The notes under the pieces: generated by a model
What the model was told of the DNA's origin: nothing
Database searches by the model: none
Seen by the model: the letters and a program-made list of their open reading frames with translations, nothing else
Program-made: the position numbers and the translations under genes
NCBI RefSeq assembly: GCF_964355755.1
Contig: NC_092678.1
Span: forward strand, 17,210,922 to 17,274,921
Source of the DNA: Antedon mediterranea
Lineage: Eukaryota; Echinodermata; Crinoidea; Comatulida; Antedonidae
Direction of reading: 5' to 3'
Length of the DNA: 64,000 nt
Part shown: in pieces, positions 59,730-64,000 of the stretch
How the letters are laid out: each line of letters begins with the position of its first letter
Numbering within the stretch: the first letter of the stretch is position 1

Positions 59730-60482
59730 TTAACAACGTGCGAGAACATCAGCGAATAGCGACGTCTTTAGGTTGGTCTTGAAACTGTTTAGACTAGTTG
59801 AGCATTTAACTGTTGCTGGTAAGCTGTTCCATACACTTGCGGCCGCAACGTAAAAAGATCTCTGACCCCACTGAATTTTCGCTCTACGCTCTTGAAGAAG
59901 GTTTTGTGACAATGATCGTAGGCATCTGCGGGATGATTCGTAACGATCCACAAGGTCAGATAAATAAGCAGGAGCACTGTCATTTAGGATCTTGAATACA
60001 AACAACGCAAGTTTGTACTTAATACGTTGTTGAACAGGCAACCAATGCAAATCCATCAGGACAGGAGTTATGTGAGCGTTTGATTTTGTATAAGTTACAA
60101 TTCTAGCTGCCATATTTTGCAAGCGCTGCAAACGTTGTATTTGAGATTTTGGTATGCCAAACAACAAGGCATTACCAATGTCAATTTTAGAAGTGACAAA
60201 TGAGTGTACAATCAATTCAGCTGTTTTCTTGTTAAGATTACCGCGAATACGACCAAGGTTCCTAATCGATATGCATGCTGCTTTGGATACAGTTGTTATT
60301 TGTGCTTCCATAGTGAGATTACTATCCAGCATGATTCCCAGATTCCAGACCACCGATGAGGGAGCGATGTTAGAGTGTCCGATTCTGATATGTGTGATGT
60401 TGATTTTGGAGATGTTACATTTAGACCCGACGATAATAAACTCTGTCTTTCCATCATTCAACTTTAGGTAATTTGATGTCAT
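59730..60482 (-). pseudogene. C-terminal part of the L2-like polyprotein, after a frameshift
   Basis: This 250-codon stretch follows the main frame after a shift near 60.50 kb, best explained by a 2-base insertion in TGTTTATAGAA. It holds the end of the reverse transcriptase (LGIMLDSNLTMEAQI) and the conserved tail: HWLPVQQRIKYKLALFVFK, then AAASVWNSLPATV and SFKTNLKT. The tail extends to the stop at 59730. Without the shift the two parts would make one protein of about 1,040 residues, normal for an L2-type ORF2. Confidence 0.8.
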
Positions 60483-60499
60483 CCAATTGCGAACATCTT

Positions 60500-62851
60500 C
60501 TATAAACAGGCTTCCATCTTACTGATTGCTGCAGCAACATCCCTTTGCACTGGATTTACTGACACATAAATCTGTGTATCATCTGCATAGAAATGGAAAT
60601 GTAGACTGTGTTTGCGAATAATGTCACCAAGGGGAAGCGTATAAATGGAAAACTGGCCAGGCCCAATTACTGACCCCTGTGGTACACCATATTCCAGGCA
60701 AGCTTCATCTGAGAATGCATCATTGATACAGACTAGCTGACGTCTTCCTGTAAGATATGACTGGAACCAGTTAAGAGCAACACCATTTATGCCAATGCGA
60801 TTTCTCAGACGGGTTATCAGTCTTTGGTGATCAACTGTATCAAACGCTGCTGACAAATCCAACAACACCAATAGCGTTATTTTCCCATCATTCATTCCTT
60901 GTAACAAATCATTCTGTACCTTTAAAAGGGAACTCTCCGTGCTATGACATGCACGGTATGCCGACTGGTAATTCTCATTTAAATTATGCTTTTGAAGATA
61001 TGGAGTAATGCGTGATGTCACTACACGCTCCAGAGTCTTTCCAAGAAAAGAAAGATTCGACACCGGGCGGTAATTTCTCAGCGTGTTATGATCCAAGTTT
61101 TGCTTTTTTATTAAAGGACGAACGTGAGCAATTTTCAGTTCATCTGGCACTATGCCGGTATTAAGAGAATGGTTAATGATTTCCGTTATTATTGGAACGA
61201 CTGCGTCTATACACTTCTTCAGTATAGAAGTAGGAACTGGATCTAACCTGCATGATTTTGTTGGTGATTTCATCAGAATGTTGCGGATCTCATCTTGAGA
61301 TGCTGGTGTAAATGTTGTGAGATGCTGATGAACAGCTGTCACAGGCTCATTAAATGACATGTCATCAATCTTGAAGTCGTCTCTGATGATCTTGATCTTG
61401 TCTGTGAAAAACTGACAGAACCTGTTCGCAAGATCTAAGTCAGAAAGACTATCTGAGAGAGGTGATACCTGGCGATGATGAAGGAGTTGGTTAACAATTT
61501 TAAAAAGTCCTTTCTGATCTGCTGCATGTTCTTCACACAAGCCAATGTAGTAGTTGGCCTTTGCCTTTCTTACCATGGAATTTACATTCCTCTTCTGTGC
61601 AATGTAAGCTTGACGATCTATTTCCAGATGAGAGATTCTCCATTTCTTTTCAAGCTTACGCTTTGTTCTTTTCTCAGCATAGATGTTACTGTTATACCAA
61701 CTAGTGTTTGGTCGGATCTTTACTGTTCTCTTTTTCGGTGGTGCGTGTTTGTCAAGAAGTTCACTCAAAGTGGTGACATATAGTCGTACTTTACTTGATA
61801 AATCAAGATTTGAGAGCGAAGTTCCGAGATCAGACTGTGTGATATCTTTACATAATGTCTCAAAATTTATAGCATTCCAATGACGAGTTTCGATGGATTT
61901 AGTGATTACGGGTGGCTTCTTGATAAGGAGATTACATGTGATTGCATAGTGATCTGATATACCATCAATGACATTAAGGTTTGAGAAAACAGGAGGATCA
62001 GATGAACGAGTGATCAGCAAGTCTAATGTATGACCATGTCGGTGTGTAGGTGTAGACACATGCTGTTGAAGACTGCTTGCTACAAGTAGATTCCGAAAAT
62101 GAATTGCATCTGCATCATTTGGCATATCCACATGGATGTTAAAGTCTCCAACGAATAGTATGGGAGCCGGCTTCAATACATAGTGATCGACCAAAGTTGA
62201 GAATTCTTCAGTGAAAACATTTAGACTGCAACCCGTTGATTTGCTTTGAGAACGATATACTGCTACGAGGAAAACTGAGGATGCATTGCTGACTATTTCC
62301 ACATTTAGCAGTTCAAATGATTTTGGTAATAATCCCGTGTCATAACATTTAACCGCTATGCTTTCCTTGTAAAGAAGTGCAACTCCACCACCTCTTTTAG
62401 TACCAGCACGGGGAGCATGTTTGAGAGAGTATCCGTTGGGTGTAATATTTCCTATAACTGATGTGTCTTCTGGTTTAAGCCACGTTTCCGAAAGGGCAAC
62501 AACATCCAGATTATGTTCGATAACGAAATCCACAAATTCTGTTGTTTTGTTCCGAACGGATCTTCTATTAATACTGCAAAATTTAATATTGTTTTTAGAT
62601 AAGAGAGAGTTTGATGATAAGTCCGGAAATGATAGATTGTTTTTAGTGTGTTTGTCACGCCCAGCTCTTGTACCACGCCTGGTTTTTCTTTTTGGCCTCC
62701 TTGGTAATAGGTGACTACTACAGCTACTGGAGTTCAACTTAAAAGATTGTATAATTAAGCAAGATTCTTCAGGAAGTTCACAACTGTTATTGTTGTTGGT
62801 TACACAGCCCTGTAAACCATGAAGAAACTCAGAGCTATAGCTAATTAGCAT
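60500..62851 (-). CDS. Endonuclease/reverse transcriptase of the L2-like LINE (frameshifted)
   Basis: 783 codons. The polyprotein nicks target DNA and copies its own RNA from the nick. Residues 89-310 form the apurinic-like endonuclease, with SETWL (121-125), GDFNIH (235-240) and SDHY (299-302). Residues about 515-783 form the reverse transcriptase: NYRPVSNL, LLDLSAAFDTVDH (663-675), GVPQGSVIGP (722-731) and the catalytic YADD (755-758). These motifs look intact. The basic segment RRPKRKTRRGTR near residue 50 may bind nucleic acid. The frame ends early at KMEACL through a frameshift; the remainder is at 59730-60482. No separate ORF1 is recognised. Confidence 0.85.
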   Translation of the reverse strand: MLISYSSEFLHGLQGCVTNNNNSCELPEESCLIIQSFKLNSSSCSSHLLPRRPKRKTRRGTRAGRDKHTKNNLSFPDLSSNSLLSKNNIKFCSINRRSVRNKTTEFVDFVIEHNLDVVALSETWLKPEDTSVIGNITPNGYSLKHAPRAGTKRGGGVALLYKESIAVKCYDTGLLPKSFELLNVEIVSNASSVFLVAVYRSQSKSTGCSLNVFTEEFSTLVDHYVLKPAPILFVGDFNIHVDMPNDADAIHFRNLLVASSLQQHVSTPTHRHGHTLDLLITRSSDPPVFSNLNVIDGISDHYAITCNLLIKKPPVITKSIETRHWNAINFETLCKDITQSDLGTSLSNLDLSSKVRLYVTTLSELLDKHAPPKKRTVKIRPNTSWYNSNIYAEKRTKRKLEKKWRISHLEIDRQAYIAQKRNVNSMVRKAKANYYIGLCEEHAADQKGLFKIVNQLLHHRQVSPLSDSLSDLDLANRFCQFFTDKIKIIRDDFKIDDMSFNEPVTAVHQHLTTFTPASQDEIRNILMKSPTKSCRLDPVPTSILKKCIDAVVPIITEIINHSLNTGIVPDELKIAHVRPLIKKQNLDHNTLRNYRPVSNLSFLGKTLERVVTSRITPYLQKHNLNENYQSAYRACHSTESSLLKVQNDLLQGMNDGKITLLVLLDLSAAFDTVDHQRLITRLRNRIGINGVALNWFQSYLTGRRQLVCINDAFSDEACLEYGVPQGSVIGPGQFSIYTLPLGDIIRKHSLHFHFYADDTQIYVSVNPVQRDVAAAISKMEACL

Positions 62852-63464
62852 GACAACAGCAGATCTTCAAGCATGAGGTGTACAAGGTCATTTACATAAC
62901 AATATGCACAGTCAGATTGAAAGTACAGGGCTAGCTTCCCACTGATGCTAGTAGACCATTGTTCTTGAGCAGTGATGAGTTTGAATTAAAACAATAAAGG
63001 CACAAGCAGGGCCTAGCTGAACTTCAGGAAACAACAAGAAAAACAACTGCGATTTACTCCAAGATACGATTATTTCCACATAAGAAATTTGTGAATATAT
63101 GGTGCTCAATTTGCTATTCCAGCATCCAGTAAAACTTATTTGATGAAAAAAACCATCTGCAAACAGATACGAAGTTGTTATGCACAGAGCAATATAGAGC
63201 CGCCACATGGGCGCTGCAACCTCCTCTAGTAAAGCACATTGAAGGCCAGTAACGTCGCTAATAGTTCCACTGGAAATACGCCTTTTCACGATATGGAAGA
63301 CATCTTCTTCGATGGATGACAAAATAATAATATGAGCAAAGCGTAGCCAATGGTTCTGTCCACAACAGATTGTGGACAAGCCCATAATAACGACCATATT
63401 AATGTCAAAGGCAAAGTTACTAAAACATTCATAACTGATTAACGGCGGACAGTCAAAATGAAAT
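62852..63464 (-). other. Probable 5' UTR of the LINE
   Basis: A 173-codon minus-strand frame (62948-63469) is open but matches no ORF1, zinc-knuckle or esterase protein I know, and it runs into the flanking repeat. I treat it as chance within a GC-richer 5' UTR; a promoter would be expected here. Confidence 0.4.
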
Positions 63465-63748
63465 TCCAAAAATGTTAGTCACCTTAAGCATACTATTTTG
63501 TCCCCTCCGAAGAAATGTATATTCAGTGGTTAGTTTGATTATTCTACATGTTGACTTACATAATAAAACCATCGAAACATGTTAATCTAAACTTTCACAA
63601 ATGTGTGCTTATAATCATCTCGTTCGGTTTTATCAAAGAAATACTGTCAACATTCTAACAAATCTCGCCCTTTCTCCAAGTATTATTCAATGTTAATTTA
63701 ATTTAACAAAAAAAATTGATTAAACATGTAGATTATTTATTATTTAAA
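63465..63748. repeat. Duplicated segment shared with 51.53-51.84 kb
   Basis: Second copy of the region described at 51530, with scattered substitutions and small indels. Confidence 0.65.
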
Positions 63749-63871
63749 AAGGCAACCAGTGAACGTTACTGGTGAGAGAACCACTAAAACCGTGGCGTGT
63801 CTCGACATCCAGTCCATGGTGTTTAAAGTTAGAATACACTGCTCCAGGAAGACGCTACCTTAATCCACGTT
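63749..63871 (-). CDS. Conserved 123-bp block, candidate first exon (second copy)
   Basis: Carries the same minus-strand frame (MDWMSRHATVLVVLSP, ATG at 63816) and GTAACG junction as the block at 51841. Only one difference was seen, silent in this frame. Similarity to the other copy stops at about 63871. If it is a first exon, two alternative 5' ends exist about 12 kb apart. Confidence 0.3.
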
Positions 63872-64000
63872 AGGGCAAATGAGCACTGTCTGTAAGACTC
63901 TGTTATGCAGAAATGTATATCAAATGAAAACGAAAAGGAAAGTCTGGAGTTGTGACTAACCATCTATTTCAGCCAAACAAAAAATGGAACATACTCTATC
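63872..64000. other. Window end, nothing recognised
   Basis: A short stretch with a fragment resembling the array phrase ACTGTCTGTAAGACTCTGTT. No feature can be supported. Confidence 0.3.

Larger units (their letters stand above)
59653..63464 (-). mobile_element. L2/CR1-like non-LTR retrotransposon, nearly complete
   Basis: The minus strand carries a long endonuclease-reverse-transcriptase frame, a 3' UTR with GGCGCTTTTTAAG and a terminal (ATT)n tail at 59653-59670. The protein layout and sequence motifs are those of the L2 clade in the CR1 group. Sequence upstream of the frame to about 63464 is taken as 5' UTR because array-flank sequence resumes there. A target duplication could not be established. 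One frameshift disables it. Confidence 0.8.

Noticed and set aside
62948-63469. 173-codon minus-strand frame as an L2 ORF1
   Set aside because: No zinc knuckle, coiled coil or esterase motif, and the frame runs past the apparent 5' end of the LINE into flanking repeat DNA.

Overview
The window looks like animal (eukaryotic) genomic DNA: long AT-rich non-coding stretches, split single-repeat exons with GT/AG-like borders, a non-LTR retrotransposon and many DNA transposons. The abundant AGGCCTA-type motifs and the mix of transposon families suggest a marine invertebrate deuterostome, perhaps an echinoderm. That is an inference; no marker gene fixes the organism.

The main host-gene signal is a minus-strand series of leucine-rich-repeat (LRR) exons between about 4.5 and 58 kb. 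Each is 72 or 75 nt, starts and ends in intron phase 2, and encodes one 24- or 25-residue LRR. Intact or near-intact exons lie at 4540, 5771, 23970, 24949, 40470, 54758 and 57921. Copies at 13693, 20489, 30168 and 36982 have lost the donor GT. Two remnants at 8777 and 8981 have lost their 3' ends. A cysteine-rich exon at 3684-3837 is phase-compatible with the last LRR exon and may be a C-terminal cap or a receptor hinge. No transmembrane domain and no convincing first exon could be proved; a conserved 123-bp block at 51.84 and 63.75 kb is a first-exon candidate.

Layout. 1-3.6 kb: AT-rich DNA, a 109-bp minisatellite and a PIF/Harbinger-type element. 3.6-9.1 kb: 3' end of the LRR gene, small palindromic elements and an interrupted Helitron-like copy. 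9.1-44 kb: repeated LRR-exon units, inside which a 16.5-kb block is tandemly duplicated (about 10.73-27.2 kb and 27.2-42.0 kb). Each copy carries a retrotransposon fragment, a Helitron-like element, a 4.1-kb foldback transposon and a 1.58-kb TTAA-site element. 44-50.4 kb: short elements with (CCGA)n tracts, a tRNA-derived fragment and three head-to-tail Helitron-like copies. 50.4-54.4 kb: small inverted-repeat elements, the conserved block and another array unit. 54.4-56.5 kb: a second copy of the 5.4-8.5 kb segment. 56.5-59.65 kb: retrotransposon pieces around an LRR exon. 59.65-63.46 kb: an L2/CR1-like LINE on the minus strand.

The most interesting pattern is in the LRR cassettes. Neighbouring copies have nearly identical introns and nearly identical exon 3' parts, but differ strongly in the first ~19 nt, which encode the exposed beta-strand positions. 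One exon in the second 16.5-kb copy is a patchwork of two exons from the first. Together this suggests a locus that diversifies an LRR ectodomain by duplication and recombination or conversion. The reading is hypothetical until transcripts and population data are seen.
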